A stretch of DNA of 64,000 nucleotides from Streptomyces sp. Z26 (GCF_003665095.1 NZ_RCHV01000002.1:2724001-2788000), one strand, 5' to 3'. Shown: positions 28,716 to 37,613, counted from the stretch's first letter. Numbers and translations are program-made. Notes: a model not told the origin generated them from the letters alone.

Positions 28716-28860
28716 GTGGGGTCCTCTCGTGGTTCTCGGACGGGCGGACGCTGCGAGTACCGCGATTATGCGAACGTCACGCGCGCACGCTGTGTTCCCA
28801 CGCGGTGACACGGCCGTACGCCCGCCCCGCGTGACCCGTACCGACCCGACGCGCGCCCCG

Positions 28861-29382
28861 CTACGCGCGGACGAGCAGCGCCGTCGCGACGGCCGCGAGC
28901 CCCTCCGCCCGGCCGGTGAGCCCCAGCCCGTCCGTGGTCGTACCGGACACGGAGACCGGGGCGCCCACCGCCGCCGACAGCACGCGCTGCGCCTCCGCGC
29001 GGCGCCGCCCGATCTTCGGCCGTACGCCGATGACCTGGATCGCGACGTTCCCGACGTGGAAGCCCTCGACCCGTACGATCCGCGCCGCCTCCGCGAGGAG
29101 CGTCGGCCCGGAGGCACCGGCCCACTCGGGGCGGCCGGTGCCGAAGTGGGCACCGAGGTCGCCCACGGCGGCGGCGGAGAACAGCGCGTCGCAGGCGGCG
29201 TGGGCGGCGACGTCGCCGTCCGAGTGCCCGGCGAGCCCGTACTCCTCGCCCTCCCACAGAAGCCCGGCGCACCACAGCGGGCGACCGCGCTCGAAGGCGT
29301 GCACGTCCGTGCCGACGCCGACGAGCGGCAGGCCGGGGAGCGCCGCCGCCGTCGCTCCGGGGGGTGTCGGTTCAGAAGCCAT
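28861..29382 (-). CDS. ispF: 2-C-methyl-D-erythritol 2,4-cyclodiphosphate synthase
   Basis: 173 aa, trimeric cytoplasmic enzyme of the MEP isoprenoid pathway. [10 protein letters not shown] and [14 protein letters not shown] carry the zinc ligands (Asp, His, His); ATTTDGLG-type ending [15 protein letters not shown] is typical. Overlaps ispD by 11 bases, so both are co-translated. Confidence 0.95.
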   Translation of the reverse strand: MASEPTPPGATAAALPGLPLVGVGTDVHAFERGRPLWCAGLLWEGEEYGLAGHSDGDVAAHAACDALFSAAAVGDLGAHFGTGRPEWAGASGPTLLAEAARIVRVEGFHVGNVAIQVIGVRPKIGRRRAEAQRVLSAAVGAPVSVSGTTTDGLGLTGRAEGLAAVATALLVRA

Positions 29383-30178
29383 CGGTGATCCTCCGGCGGG
29401 CGAGCACGGCCTCGGCCAGCACCAGGTCCAGGGGCCGGGTCACCTTGAACGCCTCCTCGTGCCCCGGTACGACCACCACCGGCACCCCGAGCCGTTCGAC
29501 CATCCCCGCGTCGTCGGTGGCGCCCTCGCCCTCGCGGGCGATCTGCTCGTGCGCGGCGGCCAGCGTCCCGCGCGCGAAGCCCTGCGGGGTCTGGACGGCG
29601 CGCAGCAGCGACCGGTCCGGCGTGCCGACGACCGGTTCGGGCCCGCCGGTCTCCGCGGCGGCCGCGACCTGCTTGACGGTGTCCGCGACGGGCAGCGCCG
29701 GTACGACGGCGGGCGCCCCGTCCCGTACGGCCGCGGCGACCGCGTCCACGGTCTCGACCGGTACGAGGGGGCGGGCCGCGTCGTGCACCAGGACGGTGCC
29801 GATGTCGTCGGGGAGGGCGGCGAGGCCGAGCCGTACGGAGTCCTGCCGCGTGTCGCCGCCGGGCACCACCACGACCTCGACGCCGTCGAGGGTCTCGGGC
29901 AGCAGCCAGCCGCTCAGCAGGGTGCGGACCTCGGTGGCCCCGTCGGGGGGCGCGACCACGACGACGAGGGACACGGCACGGGCGCGGGCCATGGCGCGCA
30001 CGGCGTGCACCAGCATGGGCGTCCCGTTCAGCGCGCGGAGCGCCTTGGGGGCGCCGGGGCCGAGCCGTACGCCCCGGCCTGCTGCCGGAATCACCGCTGC
30101 GGTACGGGAGTTGAGCGGCTCAGATGACATTGGTTGCACGTTCAGGTTTGTTTCCTCGACCGTGATGGGTATGGCCAC
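29372..30178 (-). CDS. ispD: 2-C-methyl-D-erythritol 4-phosphate cytidylyltransferase
   Basis: Up to 268 aa. Nucleotidyltransferase signature [31 protein letters not shown] and TPQGF are all present. The start is uncertain: GTG at 30178 gives the full length; ATG at 30130 ([15 protein letters not shown]) also leaves the entire domain. The MEP-pathway step converting MEP to CDP-ME. Cotranscribed with ispF. Confidence 0.93.
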   Translation of the reverse strand: MAIPITVEETNLNVQPMSSEPLNSRTAAVIPAAGRGVRLGPGAPKALRALNGTPMLVHAVRAMARARAVSLVVVVAPPDGATEVRTLLSGWLLPETLDGVEVVVVPGGDTRQDSVRLGLAALPDDIGTVLVHDAARPLVPVETVDAVAAAVRDGAPAVVPALPVADTVKQVAAAAETGGPEPVVGTPDRSLLRAVQTPQGFARGTLAAAHEQIAREGEGATDDAGMVERLGVPVVVVPGHEEAFKVTRPLDLVLAEAVLARRRITDGF

Positions 30179-30672
30179 AGCGTGTCGGGCACGACGCCTC
30201 GATCGGACCCTTCCGTGACGGCCGGTCGAGCCAGCAGTCCGGGTCCGGCACGCCAGCAGGACACGGAGCGCACCTTACCCAGGCGCCCGTGGCGTCCCGC
30301 CCGCAGGGACGTGAAGTCCATAGCGAAGCAGGCCCCCCGGCAGCAGGACCCCGCGGCGCGTCCGCCGGGGCCCGGCGCCTTCCTGAGCACCCACATCCCG
30401 TACCCGCACCCATGAGCCGACGGCGACCCGCCGACCCCGGCCGACCACCGCTGCTCGTGGGACACGCCGATGCCGCGAGCCGACATACCGCGAAGGGGAC
30501 CGTACCGACGGATCGCATACCGAAGGGCCCGGTTACGGACGCGAGTCCCCGGGCCACCACGGTATGGAGGTGTGCTGGTGACGCATGACGGTCGCACGCA
30601 CCGTGCGGTCGTACGCAGTGCCGTCCTACGCGGCGCTGCCGTACGGCACGGGACGGGGCGAGCCGTCCGGTG
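30179..30672. other. Non-coding interval between carD and ispD
   Basis: 494 bases without a convincing gene: open frames on both strands have poor third-position bias and no recognisable products. It must hold the ispD promoter and the end of the carD transcript, but I found no clear hairpin or -35/-10 pair to mark. Confidence 0.55.
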
Positions 30673-31155
30673 TCAGGAAGCGAGGACCTCGTCGAGCAGG
30701 GCCTCGGCCTTGTCCTCGTTGGTCTTCTCCGCCAGGGCCAACTCGCTCACCAGGATCTGGCGGGCCTTGGCGAGCATGCGCTTCTCTCCGGCGGAGAGGC
30801 CGCGCTCACGCTCACGGCGCCACAGGTCGCGGACGACCTCGGCAACCTTGATCACATCTCCGGAGGCGAGCTTCTCGAGGTTCGCCTTGTAACGCCTGGA
30901 CCAGTTGGTCGGCTCCTCGGCGTACGGTGCGCGCAGCACCTCGAAGACCCTGTCCAGCCCGTCCGAACCGACAACATCCCGAACGCCCACGAACTCGGCA
31001 TTGTCCGCCGGGACACGCACCGTAAGATCGCCCTGCGCGACCTTCAGAACCAAGTAGGTCATGTCCACGCCTTTGATCTGGCGAGTTTCGATAGCCTCGA
31101 TCAGCGCGGCCCCGTGATGGGGATAGACCACGGTGTCGCCAACCTTGAACGTCAT
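30673..31155 (-). CDS. carD: CarD-family transcriptional regulator
   Basis: 160 aa. The N-terminal Tudor-like RNA-polymerase interaction domain reads [20 protein letters not shown], the C-terminal helical part ends [25 protein letters not shown]. It contains the Trp that wedges into open promoter DNA in [12 protein letters not shown]. CarD stabilises open complexes at rRNA and other promoters and is essential in mycobacteria. Upstream of ispD in many actinobacteria. Confidence 0.95.
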   Translation of the reverse strand: MTFKVGDTVVYPHHGAALIEAIETRQIKGVDMTYLVLKVAQGDLTVRVPADNAEFVGVRDVVGSDGLDRVFEVLRAPYAEEPTNWSRRYKANLEKLASGDVIKVAEVVRDLWRRERERGLSAGEKRMLAKARQILVSELALAEKTNEDKAEALLDEVLAS

Positions 31156-31183
31156 GTGTCAGGTACCCCTTCCGTGGCTATCC

Positions 31184-31212
31184 ATGCTAACACGTGAACG
31201 GCCCGTTCTGAA
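31184..31212 (-). promoter_or_regulatory. Candidate carD promoter
   Basis: On the minus strand TTCAGA, a 17-base spacer and TAGCAT fit a vegetative promoter, with a leader of only about 25 bases before carD. Confidence 0.5.
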
Positions 31213-31687
31213 TGACGTTTTCGCAGGTCAGGGCATATTTCGGGGCTTGACAAGGGGCCCCGTATCGTGCTGTGAACAGTGTGTGCGGCGGGGTATTCGC
31301 AGGTCGGGGGCGGTCCGCGAGGGGCGTGAAACGCATGGGTCACGGCGGGGTAAACCTTGATTCGTGGTGTGTTATGCCCGTTTTGTCCGTGCTGGGAGTG
31401 CCGACCGTTCGGCTGTTCCCGGGAATTGGTCCCGCGTTCGAGTTGATCAATTCCCCCGGGCCTTCCCACCGGGCCGCGCATTCTTTCCGGAGAATCGCGC
31501 ACAAGGACGTGCCGGCGATATCCGCCCGCCGTACGGCAGCACCCGTACGGCGCCACACGCCCGCCCGGGGAGGGGTGGGTGCGGGCCGGAGGACCCGGGG
31601 TCGGTAGCCTGAGCCGTCAGCAGACCACCGTCCGCGACCGGGCACGCCGTTCGGCCGCCAGAGCTCGTCCTAGGAGATGCCGCCGCC
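31213..31687. other. Relatively AT-rich non-coding interval with an inverted repeat
   Basis: 475 bases without a credible gene. A perfect TTGACA stands at 31247-31252 on the plus strand but no good -10 follows. At 31418-31428 CCCGGGAATTG faces CAATT-CC-CCCGGG at 31448-31460, forming an 11-bp stem with a 2-base bulge. The part from about 31350 to 31470 is noticeably richer in A and T than the rest of the window. A long leader of the lipoprotein gene or a small RNA are both possible. Confidence 0.45.
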
Positions 31688-32467
31688 GTGAGCAGCAGCC
31701 TTCGACGCGGCGTCCTCGCCGCCAGCGCCCTCGCGCTCTCCGTCGCCACTCTCACCGCCTGCGGTGCCGGGAACAACGCCGAGACCCTCGGCGTGAAGCC
31801 GGACAACGCCGCCGCCTCCGAGGGCGACATCGAGGTCCAGGCCGCCAACGTCATCACGTCCGGTGACGGCTCCGGTCCGGCCGCCGTCACCGCGCGGATC
31901 TTCAACGCGGGCGACAAGGACCAGACGTTGAGGCAGGTCCGCCTCAACGGGACCGCCCTCAAGGTGGAGTTGACCCCCGCCAAGGGCGAGAAGGGCAAGG
32001 CCCTGCGCGTACCCGCCGGGGGCGAGCTGGCGCTCGGCGGCGCGGGCAACGCCTCCGCCGTCGTCGTCGAGGGCGCGTCGGCGCTCAAGAACGGCTCGGC
32101 GCAGTCGGTGACGTTCGACCTCAGCTCGACCGGCGACGTGAAGCTGCGGGCGCTCGTCGTGCCGGACGACCACGGCACGTACAAGTCGTTCGGGCCGAGC
32201 GTCCAGCCGTCCGTCCCCGCCGGGGAGTCGCCGTCCGGGAAGCCGGACGCGAAGAACCCGAGCGGCTCGCCGTCCCCCTCGGACGGCGCGGGCACCGAGG
32301 GCGGCACCGACGCGGACGCCGGTGACCAGGAGCGCCGGCCGGGCGGCGGCGAGTCGCCCCAGCCGGGCGCCACGGCGGGCGCCGGTACGAACGGCGGCGC
32401 CGAGTCCGGGGCGGGCGCCGAGGAGCCCGCGGCGGGCGCGGGCGGCGACGAGCACGCCGGGCACTGA
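31688..32467 (+). CDS. Secreted lipoprotein, hypothetical
   Basis: 259 aa. Signal peptide RRGVLAASALALSVATLTAC with lipobox LTAC (Cys at about residue 25), then a beta-rich domain of about 140 residues (IEVQAANVITSGDG, VTARIFNAGDKDQTLRQV, LKLRALVVPD-like) resembling copper-chaperone/DUF461-like folds, then a Gly/Ser/Asp-rich tail of 90 residues ending HAGH. No Met/His copper motif is obvious, so a metal role is not claimed. GTG at 31688 with AGGAGA upstream. Convergent with phoP. Confidence 0.78.
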   Translation: MSSSLRRGVLAASALALSVATLTACGAGNNAETLGVKPDNAAASEGDIEVQAANVITSGDGSGPAAVTARIFNAGDKDQTLRQVRLNGTALKVELTPAKGEKGKALRVPAGGELALGGAGNASAVVVEGASALKNGSAQSVTFDLSSTGDVKLRALVVPDDHGTYKSFGPSVQPSVPAGESPSGKPDAKNPSGSPSPSDGAGTEGGTDADAGDQERRPGGGESPQPGATAGAGTNGGAESGAGAEEPAAGAGGDEHAGH

Positions 32468-32494
32468 CGGCACACGGCGCCGCGGGCGCCGTTC

Positions 32495-32539
32495 GCGGCC
32501 GGTCCGTACGTACCGTTCACGCGGTCACGGACCGGCCGC
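32495..32539. terminator. Terminator hairpin 1 between lipoprotein and phoP
   Basis: Perfect 13-bp inverted repeat GCGGCCGGTCCGT with its complement, 19-base loop. First of two hairpins between the convergent genes. Confidence 0.75.
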
Positions 32540-32593
32540 GCCGTACGTACGGAGCGCGGCGTACGTGACTCCCCCGGGCGTCCGGACACCGGA

Positions 32594-32654
32594 ACGGCGC
32601 CGCGCCGTGGCACCCACCCCGGTGACGGGGGCGGGGACCGCGGCGCGGCGCCGT
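32594..32654. terminator. Terminator hairpin 2 between lipoprotein and phoP
   Basis: Perfect 14-bp inverted repeat ACGGCGCCGCGCCG with its complement across a 33-base loop; probably ends the phoR-phoP transcript. Confidence 0.65.
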
Positions 32655-32697
32655 GTACGGGCGTACGTGCGCCCGGCCGTACGTGCTCCGGGTCGGC

Positions 32698-33378
32698 TCA
32701 GGGCTCGAACTTGTAGCCCAGGCCGCGCACCGTCACCAGGTACCGGGGAGCGCCCGGGTCCGGCTCGATCTTCGCGCGCAGCCGCTTCACGTGGACGTCC
32801 AGCGTCTTGGTGTCACCCACGTAGTCCGCGCCCCAGACCCGGTCGATCAGCTGCATGCGGGTCAGCACCCGGCCCGCGTTCCGCAGCAGCATCTCCAGCA
32901 GGTCGAACTCCTTCAGCGGCAGGTCGACCTTGCCGCCGCCGACCGTGACGACGTGCCGGTCCACGTCCATCCGGACCGGGCCCGCCTCCAGCGCCGCCGG
33001 GGTGACCTCCTCGGGCTCGCCGCGGCGCCGCAGCACCGCCCGTACCCGCGCGACCAGCTCGCGGGACGAGAAGGGCTTCGTCACGTAGTCGTCGGCTCCT
33101 ATCTCCAGCCCGACGACCTTGTCGATCTCGCTGTCCTTCGCCGTCACCATGATCACCGGCACGTTGGAACGGCCGCGCAGCTGGCGGCACACCTCCGTGC
33201 CCGGCAGCCCCGGCAGCATCAGGTCCAGCAGCACCAGGTCGGCGCCGTTCCGCTCGAACTCGTCGAGCCCTTCCGGCCCCGTGGCCGCGATCGCGACCTC
33301 GAAGCCTTCCTTGCGCAGCATGTACGACAGTGCGTCGCTGAACGATTCCTCGTCCTCGACGACGAGCACTCGGGTCAC
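32698..33378 (-). CDS. phoP: Phosphate response regulator PhoP
   Basis: 226 aa OmpR-family regulator. VEDEESFSDALSYMLRKEGF, phospho-acceptor in DLVLLDLMLPGLPGTEV (about D53), VTAKDSE, and the winged helix LPLKEFDLLEMLLRNAGRVL with VRGLGYKFEP at the end. The sequence is near the textbook Streptomyces PhoP. It binds 11-nt PHO-box repeats to switch on phosphate-starvation genes and represses much of nitrogen and antibiotic metabolism. GTG at 33378 overlaps the phoR stop. Confidence 0.97.
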   Translation of the reverse strand: MTRVLVVEDEESFSDALSYMLRKEGFEVAIAATGPEGLDEFERNGADLVLLDLMLPGLPGTEVCRQLRGRSNVPVIMVTAKDSEIDKVVGLEIGADDYVTKPFSSRELVARVRAVLRRRGEPEEVTPAALEAGPVRMDVDRHVVTVGGGKVDLPLKEFDLLEMLLRNAGRVLTRMQLIDRVWGADYVGDTKTLDVHVKRLRAKIEPDPGAPRYLVTVRGLGYKFEP

Positions 33379-34667
33379 GGGAGGACCTCCGGGGCAGAAA
33401 GGTGTCGGTCGGAAGTGAAGGTCTCTTCGCCGTCCTCGTCCTCGAAGTCGGCGGGGTCCTGAAGTGCGCCGCTCAGGCGGTTCCGGCCGCGCCGGTGCGC
33501 CTCGGCCTTCTCCCGCGCGCTGCCCGCCTCCGGCAGCCGCAGGGTGAAGGTGGAGCCCTGTCCTTCGGCGCTCCACACCGTGACCTCCCCGCCGTGCGAG
33601 GCAGCCACGTGCTTGACGATGGCGAGGCCGAGGCCGGTCCCGCCCGTCGCCCGGGAACGGGCGGGATCGACGCGGTAGAACCGCTCGAAGATCCGCTCCC
33701 TGTCGACCGACGAGATCCCGATGCCCTGGTCGGTCACCGCGATCTCGATCAGGTCGCCGCCGGGCGCCGCTATCCGCCGCCCGGCGATGCCGACCCGCGT
33801 ACGGGGCGGCGAGTAGTTGACGGCGTTCTCGACGAGGTTGCCGAGGGCCGCCGCGAGCTGGCCGCGGTTGCCCCACACGTGCAAGTCGGCGATGCCGCCG
33901 GCGGCCAACGTGATCTGCTTGCTGCCCGCCGTCTGACGACAGCGGTCGACGGCCTCGTCGACCAGCCCGGCCACCGAGATCGGCTCGGAGTCCTCCAGCG
34001 GGTCGTCGTTCTGCACCCGCGAGAGGTCGATCAGCTCCTGCACCAGACTGGTCAGCCGGGTCGCCTCGATCTGCATCCGCCCGGCGAACCGCGTCACCGC
34101 CTCCGGGTCCTCGGCCGCGTCCGACACGGCCTCGGAGAGCAGCGACAGGGCGCCGACCGGGGTCTTCAGCTCGTGGCTGACGTTCGCCACGAAGTCCCGC
34201 CGTACGGCCTCGATCCGGCGGGCCTCCGTCAGGTCCTCCACCAGCAGCAGGACCAGGCGCGAGCCCAGCGGCGCGACCCGCGCCGAGACCGCGAGGGCGT
34301 CGCCGCGGCTGGAACCGCGCCGGGGCAGGTCCAGCTCGATCTGGCGTATCTCGCCGTCGCGGCGGGTGTCGCGCGCCATCAGGAGCATCGGCTCGACGGC
34401 GAGCTGCCCGCCGCGTACCAGCCCCAGGGCGTACGCGGCGGAGCTGGCCTTGACGACGGCGTCCGACTCGTCGAGGACGACGGCGGAGGAACGGAGCACG
34501 GAGAGGACGGTGTCGACACCGGGCGGCAGCACGGCTTCGGAGTGCAGTGACGTCCGGGTGGGCCGGGCCTGCTCCCGTTCGCTCCAGCGGAACGCCAACA
34601 CGGCGATCACACCGGTGCAGACACCGGCGATCGCTGCCGCTGCGGCAACCGCCGCGTTCACGTCCAT
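33375..34667 (-). CDS. phoR: Phosphate sensor histidine kinase PhoR
   Basis: 430 aa. A single N-terminal membrane helix (about residues 5-27), PAS-like region about 50-150, HisKA box FVANVSHELKTPVGALSL (about H177), HATPase N box NLVENAVNYS, DQGIGI and TGLGLAIVKH, and an acidic C-terminal tail (FEDEDGEETF). First gene of phoR-phoP, divergent from phoU across PHO-box-like repeats, the arrangement known in S. coelicolor. Confidence 0.97.
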   Translation of the reverse strand: MDVNAAVAAAAAIAGVCTGVIAVLAFRWSEREQARPTRTSLHSEAVLPPGVDTVLSVLRSSAVVLDESDAVVKASSAAYALGLVRGGQLAVEPMLLMARDTRRDGEIRQIELDLPRRGSSRGDALAVSARVAPLGSRLVLLLVEDLTEARRIEAVRRDFVANVSHELKTPVGALSLLSEAVSDAAEDPEAVTRFAGRMQIEATRLTSLVQELIDLSRVQNDDPLEDSEPISVAGLVDEAVDRCRQTAGSKQITLAAGGIADLHVWGNRGQLAAALGNLVENAVNYSPPRTRVGIAGRRIAAPGGDLIEIAVTDQGIGISSVDRERIFERFYRVDPARSRATGGTGLGLAIVKHVAASHGGEVTVWSAEGQGSTFTLRLPEAGSAREKAEAHRRGRNRLSGALQDPADFEDEDGEETFTSDRHLSAPEVLP

Positions 34668-34740
34668 GCGTCCAGGTTATGCGGGATCTGCGACCCCGCC
34701 CCAGCCCTTCCCGCCCCGACTCGAACACTCGTCCCTCAGA

Positions 34741-34773
34741 GTTCACCTCGGTGTCGGGGCTGATTCACTTAGG
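34741..34773. promoter_or_regulatory. PHO box between phoR-phoP and phoU
   Basis: Three successive 11-mers: GTTCACCTCGG, TGTCGGGGCTG, ATTCACTTAGG. Units 1 and 3 fit the PhoP direct-repeat consensus G(G/T)TCAYYYR and are exactly 22 bases apart; the middle one is degenerate. A weaker unit may precede at 34730. Autoregulation of phoRP and of phoU by PhoP is known in Streptomyces. Confidence 0.72.
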
Positions 34774-34861
34774 AGGACGGAAGCGGACGCATTGCCGCTC
34801 GACGGTGGGACCGCCGGGGGCCCCGCTCCCAAGTTTTACGCCATGCGAGGGAAGGACACTC

Positions 34862-35557
34862 ATGCGGGACGCGTACCACGAGGAGCTGGACTCCATCAGC
34901 GACAGCCTGGTCGAGATGGCCCGGCTGGTCGGCTCCGCCATCGGCCGCGCCACGACGGCGATGCTGGACGCGGACCTCAACCTGGCCGAGAGCGTCATCG
35001 CCGCCGACGAGAAGGTGGACGTCCTCCAGCGCGACCTGGAGAGCCGCGCCATCCAGCTGCTGGCCCGGCAGCAGCCCGTCGCCACCGACCTGCGGATCGT
35101 CGTGACCTCGCTGCGGATGAGCGCCGACCTGGAGCGCTCCGGCGACCTGGCGCAGCACGTCGCCAAGGTGACCCGGCTGCGCTTCCCCGCCTCGCCCGTA
35201 CCGCGCGACCTCCAGGCCACGCTGCTGGAGATGGGGCAGCTGGCGCAGCGGCTGATGGCGAAGGCGGCCGAGGTCATCATCACGAAGGACGTCGACCTGG
35301 CGCTCCAGTTGGAGCAGGACGACGACAAGATGGACGACCTGCACCGCACCCTCTTCCAGCACCTGATCGACGAGCGCTGGAAGCACGGCATCGAGACCGC
35401 AGTGGACGTCACCCTCCTCGGCCGCTACTACGAGCGCTTCGCGGACCACGCCGTCTCCGTCGCCCGCCGCGTCGTGTACCTGGTGACCGGTGACTACGCG
35501 GACGAGATGGACGGCGTCGCCACCACCGACGGCACGGCCCCCGTCGAGAGCGCCTGA
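34862..35557 (+). CDS. phoU: Phosphate signalling protein PhoU
   Basis: 231 aa, two repeated three-helix bundles. MRDAYHEELDSISDSLVEMARLVG opens the first, ERSGDLAQHVAKV and YYERFADHAVSVARRVVYL carry the E(R/K)xxD metal motifs. PhoU links the Pst transporter to PhoR and keeps the regulon off in high phosphate. ATG at 34862; leader holds the PHO-type repeats. Confidence 0.96.
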   Translation: MRDAYHEELDSISDSLVEMARLVGSAIGRATTAMLDADLNLAESVIAADEKVDVLQRDLESRAIQLLARQQPVATDLRIVVTSLRMSADLERSGDLAQHVAKVTRLRFPASPVPRDLQATLLEMGQLAQRLMAKAAEVIITKDVDLALQLEQDDDKMDDLHRTLFQHLIDERWKHGIETAVDVTLLGRYYERFADHAVSVARRVVYLVTGDYADEMDGVATTDGTAPVESA

Positions 35558-35671
35558 CGCGCCCCGGCGTACTCCCGTACCGCCGTACCGCCGCACCGCC
35601 GCACCGCCGTACTCCCGGAGGGCGGGGCCCCGCCCTCCGGTGTGGTGGGCGGCGTCTGTTTGGATCGCGGC

Positions 35672-36274
35672 ATGGGTGAAGAGAACGTGAAGAGGATCGG
35701 GATCCTGCTGTTCCCGGACGTCGAGGAGCTGGACGCCGTCGGGCCGTGGGAGGTCCTGTCGTACTGGACGCGCAACTTTCCCGCCGACGGCTGGCAGGTG
35801 TGCTGCCTCTCCCCCGACGGGGAGCCCGTGACCTGCGCCAAGGGGCTCACGATCGCCGCGCACCACGCGGCGGCGGAGGCGCCCGCGCTGGACGTGCTGC
35901 TGCACCCCGGCGGCCAGGGCACGCGGCCGCAGCTGACGGACGAACGGCATCTGGAATGGGTACGGGAGCAGCGGCGGACGGTGCCGCTGATGACGAGCGT
36001 CTGCACCGGTTCGCTGGTCTACGCCGCGGCCGGACTGCTGGCGGGGCGACCGGCGACGACGCACTGGGCGTCGCTGGAGCGGCTGGCGGAGCTGGACCCG
36101 ACGATCGACGTACGGGCCGAGGAACGGTTCGTCGACGACGGCGACGTGGTGACGTCGGCCGGGGTCTCGGCGGGCATCGACATGGCCCTGCACCTGGTGT
36201 CCCGGCTGGCGTCGCCGGAACGGGCACGCCAGGTGCGCCGCGGCATCCAGTACGACCCCCGGCCCCCGGTCTGA
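35672..36274 (+). CDS. DJ-1/PfpI-family protein
   Basis: 200 aa. ILLFPDVEELDAVGPWEVL (residues about 9-27), and the nucleophile elbow SVCTGSLVYAAAGLL with the conserved Cys and partner residues of the family, then THW and DDGDVVTSAGVSAGIDMALHL. Members act as glyoxalase-like deglycases, isonitrile hydratases or amidases; the sequence GPWEVL is nearer the isonitrile-hydratase/AraC-regulator domain group. ATG at 35672 chosen over an upstream ATG in the leader. Confidence 0.88.
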   Translation: MGEENVKRIGILLFPDVEELDAVGPWEVLSYWTRNFPADGWQVCCLSPDGEPVTCAKGLTIAAHHAAAEAPALDVLLHPGGQGTRPQLTDERHLEWVREQRRTVPLMTSVCTGSLVYAAAGLLAGRPATTHWASLERLAELDPTIDVRAEERFVDDGDVVTSAGVSAGIDMALHLVSRLASPERARQVRRGIQYDPRPPV

Positions 36275-36340
36275 CCCACCGCGGCCCCGGGCCGCGCCAC
36301 GCACCTAAGGGCGCGGAACGGGGGCCGGGGCACGAAGCTG

Positions 36341-36356
36341 CTTCTTCTTGCCCTGG
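36341..36356. repeat. Left copy of gpmA-end direct repeat (candidate att site)
   Basis: CTTCTTCTTGCCCTGG is identical to the last 16 bases-plus-stop region of gpmA at 37617-37632, in the same orientation, with GCT before both copies. The 1.26 kb between the two copies holds the Fic gene. No gene is apparent on this copy, so it is not under coding constraint here. Confidence 0.65.
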
Positions 36357-36375
36357 GTTCTCACTACCCGACCTT

Positions 36376-36391
36376 TTGTTCGGAACGGTTT
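36376..36391. repeat. Direct repeat TGTTCGG(A/T)ACGGTTT, copy 1
   Basis: TTGTTCGGAACGGTTT here and ATGTTCGGTACGGTTT at 36466-36481, 90 bases apart, differ at two positions. A shorter inverted copy (ACCGAACAA) is at 36493-36501. All lie in the 228-base region before the Fic gene, which otherwise lacks known promoter elements. Possible operator sites. Confidence 0.5.
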
Positions 36392-36465
36392 GTCGCTCCC
36401 GACGCGAACAACTTCGGCGTCACCGAGCAACGACACTCCGTCCGTCCGCTGCGAACGGGTGGGAG

Positions 36466-36481
36466 ATGTTCGGTACGGTTT
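36466..36481. repeat. Direct repeat TGTTCGG(A/T)ACGGTTT, copy 2
   Basis: Second copy, facing an inverted half (ACCGAACAA) so that TTGTTCGGT/ACCGAACAA could form a palindrome of about 30 bases immediately before the Fic gene start. Confidence 0.5.
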
Positions 36482-36514
36482 CTCATCTTCAGACCGAACA
36501 AATTGGGGTGGATC

Positions 36515-37525
36515 GTGGGCAGGCCGTCACGAGCAAGCGTCTACCAGGGGATGTACGACGCGGTCCAAGAGCTCAAGGAGCGGTTCGGGGGGCTCCCCAC
36601 CCCTGCCGAGGCCGAAGACATCTGGTCCGACCTGTGGCACGAGGAAGCCCACAACAGCACAGCGCTCGAAGGCAACACGCTGGTACTGCGGGAGGTGGCG
36701 AAGCTACTGGAAGACGGCAAGGCCGTCGGCGCCAAGCCGCTTCGCGACTACATGGAGGTACGGGGCTACGGTGACGCCGCCCAGTGGGTCTACGGCCAAG
36801 CCCTCGATCCGGGTGATTGGTCGGACGGATCCATCATCACCGTGCAAGAAGTACGGCACATCCACCATGTCCTCATGACTCCCGTCTGGACCGTCGAGCC
36901 GCACCCTGACGCTTCGGACTTCGAAGGGCCCGGCAACTTCCGACAGCACGAGATCGCCGCCTTCAGCGAAGGCATGAAGCCACCGCCCTGGACGGAGGTC
37001 GACCACCTCGTACGGGACTGGGTGGCAGACGGAGACGCTTTGCGGATGGAGAACGACGAGGTCACCACACCCGAGAAGTTGGCACGTCTCCACAATCGAT
37101 TCGAACAGATCCACCCGTTTCTGGATGGAAATGGCAGAACGGGTCGCCTCGTCATGAACCTCCTACTCGGCCGCATGGGCTACCCTCCCGCGATCATTCA
37201 CAAGCGCGACCGGGACAAGTACCTGAAGGCCATGCACAGAGCCGACAAGGGGGAAGACGGCCCACTCGCTGAGCTGATCGCCCGGAGTGTGACCACCAAC
37301 CTCTACCGCTTCGTCCTGCCAGCGGTGGCGGGGCCTGTGAAGCTCGTACCGCTGGCTGCTCTGGCGACGGACGGCATCTCGGAGAACGCCCTGCGCGTGG
37401 CTGCCGCACGGGGACGGTTGAGAGCGGTCAAGGCCGAGAACGGCTCATGGCGCAGCAGCAGGAAGTGGCTGGAGCAGTATGTGGAGTCGAAGTACCAAAG
37501 GACGAGCAAGAGCGCAGTGAGCTGA
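36515..37525 (+). CDS. Fic-family AMP-transferase with N-terminal inhibitory helix
   Basis: 336 aa. The Fic core motif is complete: HPFLDGNGRTGR (H about 200), expected to transfer AMP from ATP to a protein hydroxyl. Before it, STALEGN (about 48-54) matches the inhibitory-helix motif (S/T)xxxE(G/N), so this is a class-II enzyme that holds itself inactive. A winged-helix-like C-terminus follows (ALATDGISENALRVAAARG). GTG at 36515 chosen with GGGGTGG upstream; TTG at 36503 is an alternative. Composition is poorer in third-position G/C than every neighbour, implying recent acquisition. No antitoxin gene is beside it. Confidence 0.88.
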   Translation: MGRPSRASVYQGMYDAVQELKERFGGLPTPAEAEDIWSDLWHEEAHNSTALEGNTLVLREVAKLLEDGKAVGAKPLRDYMEVRGYGDAAQWVYGQALDPGDWSDGSIITVQEVRHIHHVLMTPVWTVEPHPDASDFEGPGNFRQHEIAAFSEGMKPPPWTEVDHLVRDWVADGDALRMENDEVTTPEKLARLHNRFEQIHPFLDGNGRTGRLVMNLLLGRMGYPPAIIHKRDRDKYLKAMHRADKGEDGPLAELIARSVTTNLYRFVLPAVAGPVKLVPLAALATDGISENALRVAAARGRLRAVKAENGSWRSSRKWLEQYVESKYQRTSKSAVS

Positions 37526-37562
37526 CGCTCCACGGTCCGCGGACGGCCCACGTCCAGCAAGA

Positions 37563-37600
37563 AGCCCCCTCCCCGGCGGCAGAACCGCGGGCAGGGGGCT
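37563..37600. terminator. Bidirectional terminator
   Basis: AGCCCCCT with its complement, with a G/C inner stem and GAA loop, between the convergent fic and gpmA genes. Confidence 0.75.
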
Positions 37601-37613
37601 CTCGTGTGCCGGG

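Noticed and set aside
30142..30597. Open frames of 90-150 codons between carD and ispD
   Set aside because: Third-position G/C bias is weak, starts lack ribosome sites and products match nothing I know.
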